NCBI GenBank assembly: GCA_964400655.1
Contig: CAYNVN010000004.1
Span: forward strand, 1 to 47,761
DNA length: 47,761 nucleotides
Source: B16-G9 sp964400655
GTDB lineage: Bacteria; Bacteroidota; Bacteroidia; Bacteroidales; F082
Direction of reading: 5' to 3'
This document shows, piece after piece, positions 33,889-42,840 of the stretch. The position numbers and the translations under genes are program-made. The notes beneath the pieces are model-generated. The model saw nothing but the letters and a program-made list of their open reading frames with translations, ran no database searches and was not told the origin of the DNA. How positions within the stretch are numbered: the first letter of the stretch is position 1; the number at the start of each line of letters is the position of its first letter.

Positions 33889-34557
33889 CTATTTCAACAT
33901 TGCTTCGGCCACTATTATGTCTTCCGGAAAAGTGATCTTTATATTCTGTCTGTTGCCTGTAAAAAGGGTTACTTTATACCCCGATTGTTCGTAAACCGTG
34001 GCATCATCGGTAGCAAATGTTCCGGTAAACAAACGGTAAGCCTGTTTGATGATTTTTGAATGGAAAAACTGTGGAGTCTGCACTTTCCGTAACAGCTCTC
34101 TGTTTAAAGCCTTGTTGTTTTTTCCTTCCAGGATGCGAACGGAATCTGTTAACTCAACAACGGGAACCGCACTGCCGCTTACGGCTGCCAGCTTAAATCC
34201 CTTTTCAATAACAGTTGGCGAAACAAACGGCCTTACCCCGTCGTGAATGGCAACAAGCGAATTTTCGGGTATATGTTTCAATCCGTTTTTTACCGAAGCC
34301 GTTCGTGTTTTACCTCCTGCAACAATTTGATGGGGAACATTAAAACTGTACCGTGCACAAAGTTCTTTCCAGCGGTTTATTCCGGCTTCGGGAAGCACCA
34401 ATATAAACCGGAAAGAGGCATCAACATTCAGGAAGGCTGTAAAAACGTGCAGCAGAAGAGGTTTGCCGTTAACGGGAGCAAACTGTTTTAACTCGTTACC
34501 CCCAAACCGCGTTCCCTCTCCTGCTGCTGTTATTAAAATATATTTTCCCATTTTCAC
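33889..34557 (-). CDS. ispD: 2-C-methyl-D-erythritol 4-phosphate cytidylyltransferase
   Basis: A 222-residue IspD of the non-mevalonate isoprenoid pathway; it couples CTP to methylerythritol phosphate. Motifs: ITAAGEGTRFGGNELKQFAP (10-29) at the nucleotide-binding loop, GGKTRTASVKNGL, and AIHDGVRPFVS with the conserved Asp and Arg. The length is normal. A second start (M3) would also give an acceptable N terminus. The start is 42 bp from the end of the next minus-strand gene, so the two may be in one unit, although I see no functional link. Confidence 0.94.
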   Translation of the reverse strand: MKMGKYILITAAGEGTRFGGNELKQFAPVNGKPLLLHVFTAFLNVDASFRFILVLPEAGINRWKELCARYSFNVPHQIVAGGKTRTASVKNGLKHIPENSLVAIHDGVRPFVSPTVIEKGFKLAAVSGSAVPVVELTDSVRILEGKNNKALNRELLRKVQTPQFFHSKIIKQAYRLFTGTFATDDATVYEQSGYKVTLFTGNRQNIKITFPEDIIVAEAMLK

Positions 34558-34599
34558 CGGATAAAATGCCGGTGCAAATATCGGGTTATTTTTTTAAAA

Positions 34600-35475
34600 C
34601 TATTTGTCAACTTTAAAGTCCATGGTCATATGTCGGTCGCCAAAAGCCACCTTTACCGTATAGAATCCGTTTTCCCAATCGTGTACATTTACCGACCATG
34701 TTAACATCGGCATGGAAGCATTTCCGCTATAAAGCTCTTTAACTTTTTTCCCTTTGGCATTGTAAATATCCGCTTTTACCGCTTTATTTTTTACACCGGT
34801 TACTTTAACCACAACGGTTTCAACGGCAGGCTGGGGAAAAATATTAATACCGGGTTGTGCCAATTTTTTCTTTTGAGGGTTCATCCCCTGTTTTTGCATT
34901 CCCATACCCCGGCCCTGCCGACCGTTTCTCATATGAGGATGGCGCATGCCGCCCTTACCATAATTTTTATCGGGATCCCACATTAAAATAAAAGCAGGAT
35001 CGGTTATTTTATCCATTAGATTCATCGGCCCCATACTTTTTGCCGGCCTGTTGTTTTGTACGCTCATGGTTTCCAAATCTTTGGCCCACTGCTCCTTTTT
35101 TTGCGTCATTTCCTCAATATATTTTTTCTTTAAATCGGGATGGGCATCGGTAATTTTATCCAGTCGCGGTTTAAAAGCGGAAAAATGAGCATTTCGCATG
35201 TTATCCCTGTTTTCGGGGGTAACCGTTCCCTGCATACCTGAACGGATGGCCTGCTGCTCTTCTTTGATTTTGAGCAACTCTTCCAATTCGGTTTTGGTAA
35301 GTGCTTCCATCCATATCTTTTTCTGTTTTAACAATTCGGGTTTGATATTGTTTTGCATGTACATTCCGAATCCACGGTTTGCACCGTTTCCGTTACCCTG
35401 TCCCGGCTGGGCGGTAAGGCTGATACCTGTTAACAGGAAAAGTCCCGTCATTATTGTTGCAATAATTTTTTTCAT
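34600..35475 (-). CDS. Secreted Met-rich protein with T9SS-type C-terminal domain
   Basis: A 291-residue protein with signal peptide 1-22 (ending LTAQ). Residues 45-140 are predicted helical and contain LTKTELEELLKIKEEQQAIR, a pattern reminiscent of CpxP/Spy periplasmic chaperones but not convincing as that family. Residues 173-200 are Gly-, Met-, His- and Arg-rich (GKGGMRHPHMRNGRQGRGMG), which could bind metal such as copper. Residues 208-291 look like a T9SS type-A sorting domain (NIFPQPAVETVVVKVTG; NGFYTVKVAFGD). No named family recognised. The leader carries a hairpin at 35494-35518, about 19 nt upstream. Confidence 0.72.
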   Translation of the reverse strand: MKKIIATIMTGLFLLTGISLTAQPGQGNGNGANRGFGMYMQNNIKPELLKQKKIWMEALTKTELEELLKIKEEQQAIRSGMQGTVTPENRDNMRNAHFSAFKPRLDKITDAHPDLKKKYIEEMTQKKEQWAKDLETMSVQNNRPAKSMGPMNLMDKITDPAFILMWDPDKNYGKGGMRHPHMRNGRQGRGMGMQKQGMNPQKKKLAQPGINIFPQPAVETVVVKVTGVKNKAVKADIYNAKGKKVKELYSGNASMPMLTWSVNVHDWENGFYTVKVAFGDRHMTMDFKVDK

Positions 35476-35493
35476 CTTTTTTTAAGTTTTAAA

Positions 35494-35518
35494 GTTTGCC
35501 TGTTAGACAGAGGCAAAC
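35494..35518 (-). promoter_or_regulatory. Leader hairpin upstream of the Met-rich secreted protein
   Basis: GTTTGC pairs with GCAAAC, enclosing a perfect inner stem CTGT-TAG-ACAG and a two-base bulge. It lies 19-43 nt upstream of the start codon at 35475. It may be a 5'-UTR structure or an operator; nothing distinguishes the two. Confidence 0.4.
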
Positions 35519-35651
35519 AACCGTTTATTCCACACCCGTGAATATTTTTGTTTGCGGAATGTTTTTGGAAACCGGTAAAACAGGGATACGGGGCTATGAA
35601 GTTGTTTAAAGCAAACAGCTTAAAAATATAAATATTCTATTGTAGAGGGCA

Positions 35652-35771
35652 GTTCAAAAAGTAATTTTTAGTCATATTATCAGCCTAAGCAGGGGTTGTC
35701 ACACTGAGCGTAGTCGAAGCGTGATACATTCTTCGACTACGCTCAGAATGACACGTTTTTACTTTTTGAAC
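35652..35771. repeat. Nested inverted-repeat element (REP/MITE-like)
   Basis: Outer arms GTTCAAAAAGTAA (35652-35664) and TTACTTTTTGAAC (35759-35771) are perfect 13-bp inverted repeats. Inside them is a larger palindrome with 23-bp arms (35697-35719 and 35731-35753), identical except for two adjacent positions, around an 11-bp loop; the arm core is CTGAGCGTAGTCGAAG. Similar CTGAGCGTAGTCGAAG palindromes recur in intergenic DNA of Bacteroidota, from memory. The whole element is 120 bp, has no coding capacity, and sits in the 363-bp gap 35476-35838. No clear target-site duplication was seen. Confidence 0.75.
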
Positions 35772-35838
35772 AGTAGCTTTAAATATTTTACTGTTATAAC
35801 CAACAAGTTAACTTTAAACAACTTCAATAGTTAAACCA

Positions 35839-36618
35839 TCAACCGGCAAGAAACCCTGAAGTGATTTGATAAAACTTTTCGGGAGCTTCAACGTGTACCC
35901 AGTGCGATGCACCCTCAATGGTTACAATTTCGGCGTTGGGAAAATTGTAACGGATTTGAGGAAAATCCTCCGGCAGGATGTAGTCGGATGCTCCTCCTTT
36001 TATAAAAAGCGCCGGCTTTTCAAATTTTGCGAGGGTATCAATGGAATCGAACATCTGATCAAGATTTTCGGCAATACCGTCAATATTTATGCGCCAGGCA
36101 AAAGTGTTGTTTTTAGTGCGATATAAATTTTTAAGAACAAATAAACGGATACGGGGTTCTTTAATAAATTCCGCCACCATGGTTTCCACCTCGCGGCGCG
36201 TTTTGGCTTTCGACAGGTCAACCTTTCTCATGGCTTCAATAATACGCAAATGACTATGGCGCGGGCCGTAAGCTTTTAACGTTATATCAACAACAATAAG
36301 CCGTTTTACAAATACGGGATTTTCAAGGGCAAAACGCATGGCTACTTTCCCGCCCATGGAGTGGCCGAGAATTACGGGATTTTCGATTTCGTGTTCATCA
36401 ATAAAATCAAACAGATCGTCGGTTAGGGCAAAGTAATTAAAAGTATTGCTGTGCGGCGAATGGCCATGATTGCGCATATCGGGAATAAAAACCTCGAAAC
36501 CTTCGGCAGCAATACGTTTTCCGTAAGTAACCCAGTTATCCGAAATACCGAAAAGCCCGTGAAGTATAATCAGCGGTTGTGCTCCCTCCTTACCGTATTT
36601 TCTATAAAACAGCTTCAT
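35839..36618 (-). CDS. Alpha/beta-hydrolase, YbfF-like esterase
   Basis: From the ATG at 36616-36618 (MKLFYRKYGKEGAQPLIILH) the protein is 259 residues; a longer frame to 36651 would run into the promoter. It has the alpha/beta-hydrolase fold with HGLFGISDNW (oxyanion-hole HG), GHSMGGKVA with nucleophile S87, and a late His in GASHWVHVEAP. Closest resemblance is to YbfF-type acyl-CoA/carboxyl esterases. Substrate unknown. Its consensus promoter at 36629-36660 predicts a leader of only about 7 nt, supporting this start. Confidence 0.88.
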   Translation of the reverse strand: MKLFYRKYGKEGAQPLIILHGLFGISDNWVTYGKRIAAEGFEVFIPDMRNHGHSPHSNTFNYFALTDDLFDFIDEHEIENPVILGHSMGGKVAMRFALENPVFVKRLIVVDITLKAYGPRHSHLRIIEAMRKVDLSKAKTRREVETMVAEFIKEPRIRLFVLKNLYRTKNNTFAWRINIDGIAENLDQMFDSIDTLAKFEKPALFIKGGASDYILPEDFPQIRYNFPNAEIVTIEGASHWVHVEAPEKFYQITSGFLAG

Positions 36619-36628
36619 AATTATTTGG

Positions 36629-36660
36629 CAAAGGTAGAAATGAGGTATCAAATTAACAAA
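36629..36660 (-). promoter_or_regulatory. Bacteroidetes promoter of the alpha/beta-hydrolase
   Basis: On the minus strand TTTG (36660-36657), 20 nt, then TACCTTTG (36636-36629) fits TTTG-N20-TAnnTTTG exactly. Transcription would start near 36625, about 7 nt before the ATG, making a very short leader. Confidence 0.75.
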
Positions 36661-36755
36661 ACAAAAAAAAAGTTACCTTTACATATTTTCAATTACTAAT
36701 AACCATAACCCGCTAAACACAATCCGGTATTTAACCTGCAAAAAGCGTTATAATT

Positions 36756-39700
36756 ATGCTAAGATACTGCTTATTAACACTAATTTTATTTATTAACCTG
36801 TTTATTAAAGCACGGGAAACAGATACAAATAGCATATCGCAACACTATTACATTCACACCTACACAACAAACGACGGGCTTTCGCAAGTGTCAATAAACG
36901 ATATTGTTCAGGATGAACAGGGCTTTTTGTGGATTGCCACCCAAAGCGGATTAAACCGTTTCGACGGAACAAATTTTCACACTTTCGAAGCGGGAGATTA
37001 TGGCAAAAACAGTTGCGGCAACTACATAAATGTACTTTTGGCCGAAAAAAATAATATATGGATGGGCACAAGGGCCTCCGGATTGTGCTGCTACAATCAA
37101 ACAAAACACAGCTTCTATAACATCAGTGCACTAAATAATTTTACCATCGAAGACATGGCAATGGATTCATTACATCATTTGTATGTTACGGTCGAAAACA
37201 AAGGAGTAGCCGTTATAACAATTACAGATGACCAATACCAAGTTGATTTTATCAACTATTTTATAAACAAAAACATTACTGCAACAGCTTTATACCTTTC
37301 GCGAAGCAAAATACTTTGGGTGGGGACAAAAGAAGGCAGGTTGTTTTATGGTAAACCAAACCATTCAGGAAAAATACTTTTCAACGAATTTGATTTTTCA
37401 GGAAAACCTGAAAAAATATTTGTAATTAACAGTAATAACCCCGGCCAATTGTGGGTTGGTACACAAAATAATCTTTATCGTATTAATTTAATTTCAAACA
37501 AGCAACACAAAGTTACCTTTGCAAATCAGGAGATTTCATCCGTGGTGTACGAAATAAAATGGAAAGGAGATATATTATGGATAGGCACCGGTACCGGATT
37601 ATTGGAATACGACACAAAACACAAACAACTACTAAACCGTTACCTCCACTCCCGGCAAGATTTAACCACTTTAAGCAATGATGTTATTTATAGTGTATTA
37701 ACGGATAACAACCAACAAATTTGGGTGGGCACCGGAAAATATCTGAATCTGTTTTACAAAGATGACATCTTTAAAAAAATTAAAAATTTTAAAAAACAAA
37801 AAGGCTCGTTAAACTCTAATGTAATTTTTTCCATCCTGAAATCCGGTAACGATTTATGGATAGGAACCTCAGGTGGCGGAATCAATTTGCTGAGAAAAGG
37901 GGAAAGCAGTTTCTTTACAAAAAAATCACATCATTTACCTTCGGATATTTGTTTTAGCTTAATAAAGCACAAAAATGCCATTTGGGCGGGTACCAAAGAG
38001 GGCTTGGTAATTATTAACAACCAAAACCAAGATACCCGGTCGATGAAAGTCAAAACCGTTTTGCATGATGACAATGATAAAAATTCACTGAGTTGTAATT
38101 TTATAAGAAACATTTATAAAGATAACAATAATACCATTTGGCTTTGCACATCGGGGGGCGGCCTCGAAAGGTTTACCGGTGATTTATCAACAAACTCTTT
38201 CCGTTTTACGCATTACAAACACAATCCGTTTAATTCAAACACCATTGCATCCGACAGGGTTAACTATATTATTCAAACCGACAGTAATCAATATTGGATT
38301 GCAACCGATAAGGGATTATCAATTATGAAATACAACGGCAATAAACCTGAAAGTATTGAATTTACAAGATTAAAAATTACCGACACGGTTTTGTTATCTA
38401 AAGAGGTGATTTATACCTTACTGAAAGATAATGACGGTGAAATATGGATTGGTACAACCGGAGGACTTTACTCGTTTTACAACCGTAAATTAAATTACTA
38501 TAATCAGCAAAACGGGCTGCCCGACAATGTAATTTATGCAATACTTGAAGATTTAAAAGGCGATATCTGGGTTTCCACCAACAAGGGCCTGTCACGCTTT
38601 AATAAAAAAACAAAAACCTTTACCAATTACCATAAACCGGAAGGGTTAAGCAGCGAAGAGTATGATTTACACGCTAAATTTATCGACACAAATGGAATCC
38701 TCTACTTCGGCGGAATTGACGGAATTACCTTTTTTAACCCCGAAAAACTTATTGATAAAAAAACAAACAGTAAATTATACATAAACAACCTGCAATTTGT
38801 TAACCCCGAAAACAATACGGTTCAAACCCTGTACATCAAAAACAATCAACCGGTTTCATTAAAACAAAAACAATTTCCGGTTACCATCAATTTTTCAAAT
38901 ATCAACTTAAAATATTTTAAAAACACTATTTTTGCCTATCGTTTACTGCCCGGTAACCCGCGATGGAATATCTTAAAAGAAAAGAGATTTATACAACTGC
39001 TTAATCTGTCACCCGGCGATTATACCCTCGAAATAAGCGAAGCCCCCAAAGGAATTATTACAAAAAACAACAACCTTATTCGGATTCCTTTAACAGTAAA
39101 ACCGCTCTGGTGGCAATCGCAGTGGGCTTATACGGGATATATACTGATAATTCTTATTTTACTCTATTTTTATTTGCATTTTTCCCTGAAAAGAAAAATG
39201 GTAAAACAGGAAAATTTAAGATTGATTGAACTGGATAATTTAAAATCGAGGCTGTACGCCAATATTACCCATGAGTTCAGAACCCCGCTAACAGTAATAA
39301 AAGGCATTACCGCAGAATTAACAGAAGAAGCTGAAAAAAACGGAAAAAAACAGTTTAACAACAAGCTGGCAATGATTGAACGCAACAGCAATAAACTACT
39401 GCACCTCGTTAAACAGATGCTTGATATGTCGAAAGTGGAAGAGGGTAAAATGAAACCCCATTTGATTCAGGATAATATTGTAGGTTACCTGCAATATATA
39501 CTTGAATCGTTTCAGTCAATGGCCGACGGTAAAAATATCCAACTGGTTTTTTACCACGAAACAGATAAAATAATAATGGATTTTGACCGTGATAAGATGT
39601 TGGTTATTGTTTCTAATTTGCTTTCAAACGCCATTAAATTCACCCCTTCCGGCGGAAAAGTGATATTTCATGTAAAACGTCAAACCACCAGTTATTCCGA

Positions 39701-40769
39701 CGTTTTAATTATGAAAGTTCAGGACTCGGGCATTGGTATTAAAACGGAACACCTGCAACACATTTTCAACCGTTTCTATCAGGTTGACAACTCCTCCACC
39801 CGCAAAGGAGAGGGAACAGGCATAGGTCTTGCCCTCACCAAAGAACTTGTAGAACTATTGGACGGTTCAATAAATGTTAAAAGTATTGCAGGCGAATTAA
39901 CCGAATTTTGTGTTACCATACCCATAACCAACAAAGCAGTAAAAGAACCATCGAAACCTGTATTTATCACCTCATCATCAAATAACAAAACCATTGAAAA
40001 TAACACAAAATCACATAACAATAAAAACTTACCGTTGGCGCTTGTTATTGAAGACAATAGTGATGTGGCACAATATATCATTTCCTCTATTGGAAGTAAA
40101 TACAGGATAAAATGGTCACCCGATGGTGGTACGGGAATAGAAGCGGCAATAAATATCATTCCCGATATTATTATTTCGGACGTAATGATGCCGGTTAAAG
40201 ACGGGTTTGAAGTTTGCAAAACACTAAAACAAAACGAACGAACAAGCCATATTCCCATTATCTTATTAACCGCCAAAGCTACCGACAACGACCGTATCGA
40301 AGGGCTTTCGCACGGTGCCGATGCGTATCTGACCAAACCATTTAACAAACAGGAACTTTTTATACGACTTGAACAACTTATTAAAATACGCAAAAAGTTA
40401 CAGGAAAAATATGGTAAAACCGATGTAAATATTATTCAAAAAAACAAACTTACCCTCGAAGAACGTTTTCTTAAAAAAGCCATCGAATTTATAAAAAACC
40501 ATATTGATAACCCAAAATTAAATGCCGAACTGCTTGCCACGCAACTAGGCATGAGCGAATCGCAACTTTACAGAAAACTTAAAGCCCTGGGGCGTAAATC
40601 AACCGCATTGTTTATTCGATCCATACGTTTGTCGGTGGCAAAAGAAATGCTCGAAACAACCAACTGCAATGTTTCCGAAGCAGCCTATGGTTGCGGATTT
40701 AACGACCCAGCTTGGTTCAGCCGTGCCTTTAAAAAAGAATATGGTATTTCGCCCGGCTCGTTGAAATAA
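36756..40769 (+). CDS. Hybrid two-component system sensor/regulator (HTCS)
   Basis: A 1337-residue one-protein signalling system. A signal sequence (about 1-20) leads into periplasmic two-component propeller repeats (about 25-680), with repeats such as GLSQVSINDIVQDEQGFLWI and DNVIYAILEDLKGDIWVSTN, and a Y_Y_Y domain (about 690-780). A membrane helix (about 790-810) is followed by a HisKA domain with THEFRTP (H839), a HATPase with NAIKFTPSGG, a receiver domain with phospho-acceptor D1142 (SDVMMPVKDGFEV), and an AraC-type HTH pair (about 1240-1337; AYGCGFNDPAWFSRAFKKEY). In Bacteroides such proteins sense glycans and activate polysaccharide utilisation loci. No SusC/SusD or glycoside hydrolase is adjacent here, so ligand and targets are unknown. 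Confidence 0.95.
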   Translation: MLRYCLLTLILFINLFIKARETDTNSISQHYYIHTYTTNDGLSQVSINDIVQDEQGFLWIATQSGLNRFDGTNFHTFEAGDYGKNSCGNYINVLLAEKNNIWMGTRASGLCCYNQTKHSFYNISALNNFTIEDMAMDSLHHLYVTVENKGVAVITITDDQYQVDFINYFINKNITATALYLSRSKILWVGTKEGRLFYGKPNHSGKILFNEFDFSGKPEKIFVINSNNPGQLWVGTQNNLYRINLISNKQHKVTFANQEISSVVYEIKWKGDILWIGTGTGLLEYDTKHKQLLNRYLHSRQDLTTLSNDVIYSVLTDNNQQIWVGTGKYLNLFYKDDIFKKIKNFKKQKGSLNSNVIFSILKSGNDLWIGTSGGGINLLRKGESSFFTKKSHHLPSDICFSLIKHKNAIWAGTKEGLVIINNQNQDTRSMKVKTVLHDDNDKNSLSCNFIRNIYKDNNNTIWLCTSGGGLERFTGDLSTNSFRFTHYKHNPFNSNTIASDRVNYIIQTDSNQYWIATDKGLSIMKYNGNKPESIEFTRLKITDTVLLSKEVIYTLLKDNDGEIWIGTTGGLYSFYNRKLNYYNQQNGLPDNVIYAILEDLKGDIWVSTNKGLSRFNKKTKTFTNYHKPEGLSSEEYDLHAKFIDTNGILYFGGIDGITFFNPEKLIDKKTNSKLYINNLQFVNPENNTVQTLYIKNNQPVSLKQKQFPVTINFSNINLKYFKNTIFAYRLLPGNPRWNILKEKRFIQLLNLSPGDYTLEISEAPKGIITKNNNLIRIPLTVKPLWWQSQWAYTGYILIILILLYFYLHFSLKRKMVKQENLRLIELDNLKSRLYANITHEFRTPLTVIKGITAELTEEAEKNGKKQFNNKLAMIERNSNKLLHLVKQMLDMSKVEEGKMKPHLIQDNIVGYLQYILESFQSMADGKNIQLVFYHETDKIIMDFDRDKMLVIVSNLLSNAIKFTPSGGKVIFHVKRQTTSYSDVLIMKVQDSGIGIKTEHLQHIFNRFYQVDNSSTRKGEGTGIGLALTKELVELLDGSINVKSIAGELTEFCVTIPITNKAVKEPSKPVFITSSSNNKTIENNTKSHNNKNLPLALVIEDNSDVAQYIISSIGSKYRIKWSPDGGTGIEAAINIIPDIIISDVMMPVKDGFEVCKTLKQNERTSHIPIILLTAKATDNDRIEGLSHGADAYLTKPFNKQELFIRLEQLIKIRKKLQEKYGKTDVNIIQKNKLTLEERFLKKAIEFIKNHIDNPKLNAELLATQLGMSESQLYRKLKALGRKSTALFIRSIRLSVAKEMLETTNCNVSEAAYGCGFNDPAWFSRAFKKEYGISPGSLK

Positions 40770-40957
40770 CAGAATAATATGCTTGCAGAATTTAATGTTC
40801 CTGAAGTTGAGAAAGTATTTGATATTTGTAATTTACTCCAATTACTCCAAACTCCAGACACTAATGATTTTTGATTGCAGATTTTTGATTTACCCGCCCG
40901 AAACGCGAACGCTAAACGCCAAACACTCAACTCCAGGCACTCCAAACTCCTGCAATT

Positions 40958-40994
40958 GCACAAATAGTACAAACATTCGCACAAATAGTACAAA
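40958..40994 (+). promoter_or_regulatory. Perfect 16-bp direct repeat at 21-bp period, candidate HTCS binding site
   Basis: GCACAAATAGTACAAA occurs at 40958-40973 and again at 40979-40994, identical and 21 bp apart, that is two helical turns. It lies 55 bp upstream of the T9SS gene start at 41049 and 189 bp after the HTCS stop. AraC-family proteins typically bind direct repeats at about 21 bp, so the neighbouring HTCS HTH is the obvious candidate. The rest of the 279-bp gap 40770-41048 is short repetitive text, including two nearby copies of GATTTTTGATT. Confidence 0.5.
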
Positions 40995-41048
40995 GTGTTT
41001 TTGTTTATGAGGCGTTAATTTGTTAATTAATTTTTAACACTTAAAGCC

Positions 41049-42773
41049 ATGAAAACACTTGCTATATTTTTTGCAATACTCTATTGCTCAACGGACCTTC
41101 TCGCTCAAAAATTCATCCAGGAATGGTGGGAACCAATTCCCGGTATTACTGCTCATTCCGAAGCCAAAACCATTATGACCACTGATGACAATAAACTGCT
41201 TATTGCCGGCCCAATTCAAAAAAACTGGGATTTTGGAAACATGTTCTTCATTAAAACCGATACGGCGGCAAATAAAATATGGCTCACCTATGCAGAAGAA
41301 CAATTCCATCATATGGCTCAATGTCCTTATCATTTAATGACGGATATTGAAAATAACCTTGTGATGATTGGAACCTACCCTGTTGTTTATTCTCAAGGTA
41401 CCTATTTTACCAAATTGTCGCCTTCAGGTAACCTGCTGAACACAACAATGAATGGTGGACAGTACGATTATCAGGGTGGTTATGATGTTGAACAAACCAT
41501 TGACAGTGGTTTCCTCGTTGCTGCTTTTAAGGAAATATATGGAGCCGGTGCTTGTCTTGCATTAAGAAAACTGGATAATTCAGGGCATTTTATTTGGGAT
41601 ACTACTTTTGTAGATGCAGATAATAACTTTATCCCAGGAGTTTTCTATGGTATGGATAAAGTGGATGACAGCACTTTTGTATTGACCGGTAACCGGATAT
41701 ACAAAAAAGAGGTAGGAGGTGACGAGAAGGATATCCTTTTTGCCAAAGTAAGAGTTTATGATGATTCGGTGCGGTTTCTGAATTTTGTTGTTTATGAGGG
41801 GGAATACAATGACCTGGGATACGATATACTGACGCTGCCTGATAATGGAGGTTATGTAATTTGTGGTAAAGGTCCCAACGAAAACAATCCTGGCTCTGAG
41901 CAAGGTATTATTATACGTGTAGATATTGAAGGTAATCTGATGTGGAGAAAAACATACGCCCGAAATATCAATTCATTCACAAGCTTTCTCAAGATACATC
42001 TCAATGCTGACAATGATATTCTGGTGCTGGCACAAACAGATGGAGGGAGCATAGATCCGACATTATTAAAATATTCGCTTGACGGATATCTATTACAGAA
42101 AACACACTTTGATGAATTAAATAATGAACCTACTTATGATTTTACTATCGATCAGGACGGAAAGATTTATATTCTGGCAACAACCTATCACGATATGGAG
42201 ATATGGGCTTCCGTTTTGAAAGTGAAAGATATTTGCCCTGTCAATAACCCCGATGTATCGCTTGAGAATGACCAGCCTGTTTTGGGAGATGATATTGTGG
42301 TACATGTAAACAACACTAAAGATGTATGGCAATATAGTTTGATATTACTTAAAGACAGCACTGTTGCGGGAACACATATGGGCAACAACGACACCATTGA
42401 TTTAACGGTTGCCGGACTGAACAATGAGGATGTTTCGGAAGGGATTGTGGTATCGGTAATTGAACCGGGGGTTGACTGTTACAAATATTCTGACACACTG
42501 TTTCCTCAATTCATTGATGGTGTTGATGATTATTATCAAAGCAGCCTGCAAATAATACCCAATCCGGCACACGATTATATTACCGTTACTGACACAGAAC
42601 ACCAGCTTTCAAGTCTGGCAATTTACAGCTTAAACGGAAAACTTATTCTTGAGAAGAGTCTCCTTTCAACACAATATAGTATAAACCTTTCTGATTTACC
42701 CGAAGGTATTTATCTGCTCAGCATAACATACAGGAACAGAAATATCATCTATAGAAAAATAGTAATAAATTAA
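41049..42773 (+). CDS. T9SS-sorted secreted protein, probable beta-propeller
   Basis: A 574-residue protein. Signal peptide 1-19 (ending DLLAQ). Residues 25-400 contain recurring short segments such as SPSGNLLNTT, DNSGHFIWDTTF, DIEGNLMWRKTYA and SLDGYLLQKTHF, a delta-60/PQQ-like blade pattern suggesting a beta-propeller. A beta-sandwich (about 405-490) precedes a T9SS type-A sorting domain (about 499-574; IIPNPAHDYITVTD and GIYLLSITYRN). Function unknown. It follows the HTCS and a direct repeat that could be the HTCS site, and precedes the S74 fibre gene by 128 bp; the three may form one regulated surface module, which is inference. Confidence 0.82.
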   Translation: MKTLAIFFAILYCSTDLLAQKFIQEWWEPIPGITAHSEAKTIMTTDDNKLLIAGPIQKNWDFGNMFFIKTDTAANKIWLTYAEEQFHHMAQCPYHLMTDIENNLVMIGTYPVVYSQGTYFTKLSPSGNLLNTTMNGGQYDYQGGYDVEQTIDSGFLVAAFKEIYGAGACLALRKLDNSGHFIWDTTFVDADNNFIPGVFYGMDKVDDSTFVLTGNRIYKKEVGGDEKDILFAKVRVYDDSVRFLNFVVYEGEYNDLGYDILTLPDNGGYVICGKGPNENNPGSEQGIIIRVDIEGNLMWRKTYARNINSFTSFLKIHLNADNDILVLAQTDGGSIDPTLLKYSLDGYLLQKTHFDELNNEPTYDFTIDQDGKIYILATTYHDMEIWASVLKVKDICPVNNPDVSLENDQPVLGDDIVVHVNNTKDVWQYSLILLKDSTVAGTHMGNNDTIDLTVAGLNNEDVSEGIVVSVIEPGVDCYKYSDTLFPQFIDGVDDYYQSSLQIIPNPAHDYITVTDTEHQLSSLAIYSLNGKLILEKSLLSTQYSINLSDLPEGIYLLSITYRNRNIIYRKIVIN

Positions 42774-42840
42774 CTAAAGACTACTAAATGATCATCGAAT
42801 AACGCTCCACTGAAAGGAGAGCAAATAACGCCCGAAGGGC

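Noticed and set aside
39779..40393. 204-residue minus-strand frame inside the HTCS gene
   Set aside because: Antisense to the HATPase and receiver domains, whose motifs are all intact; Ser/Leu-rich shadow sequence.
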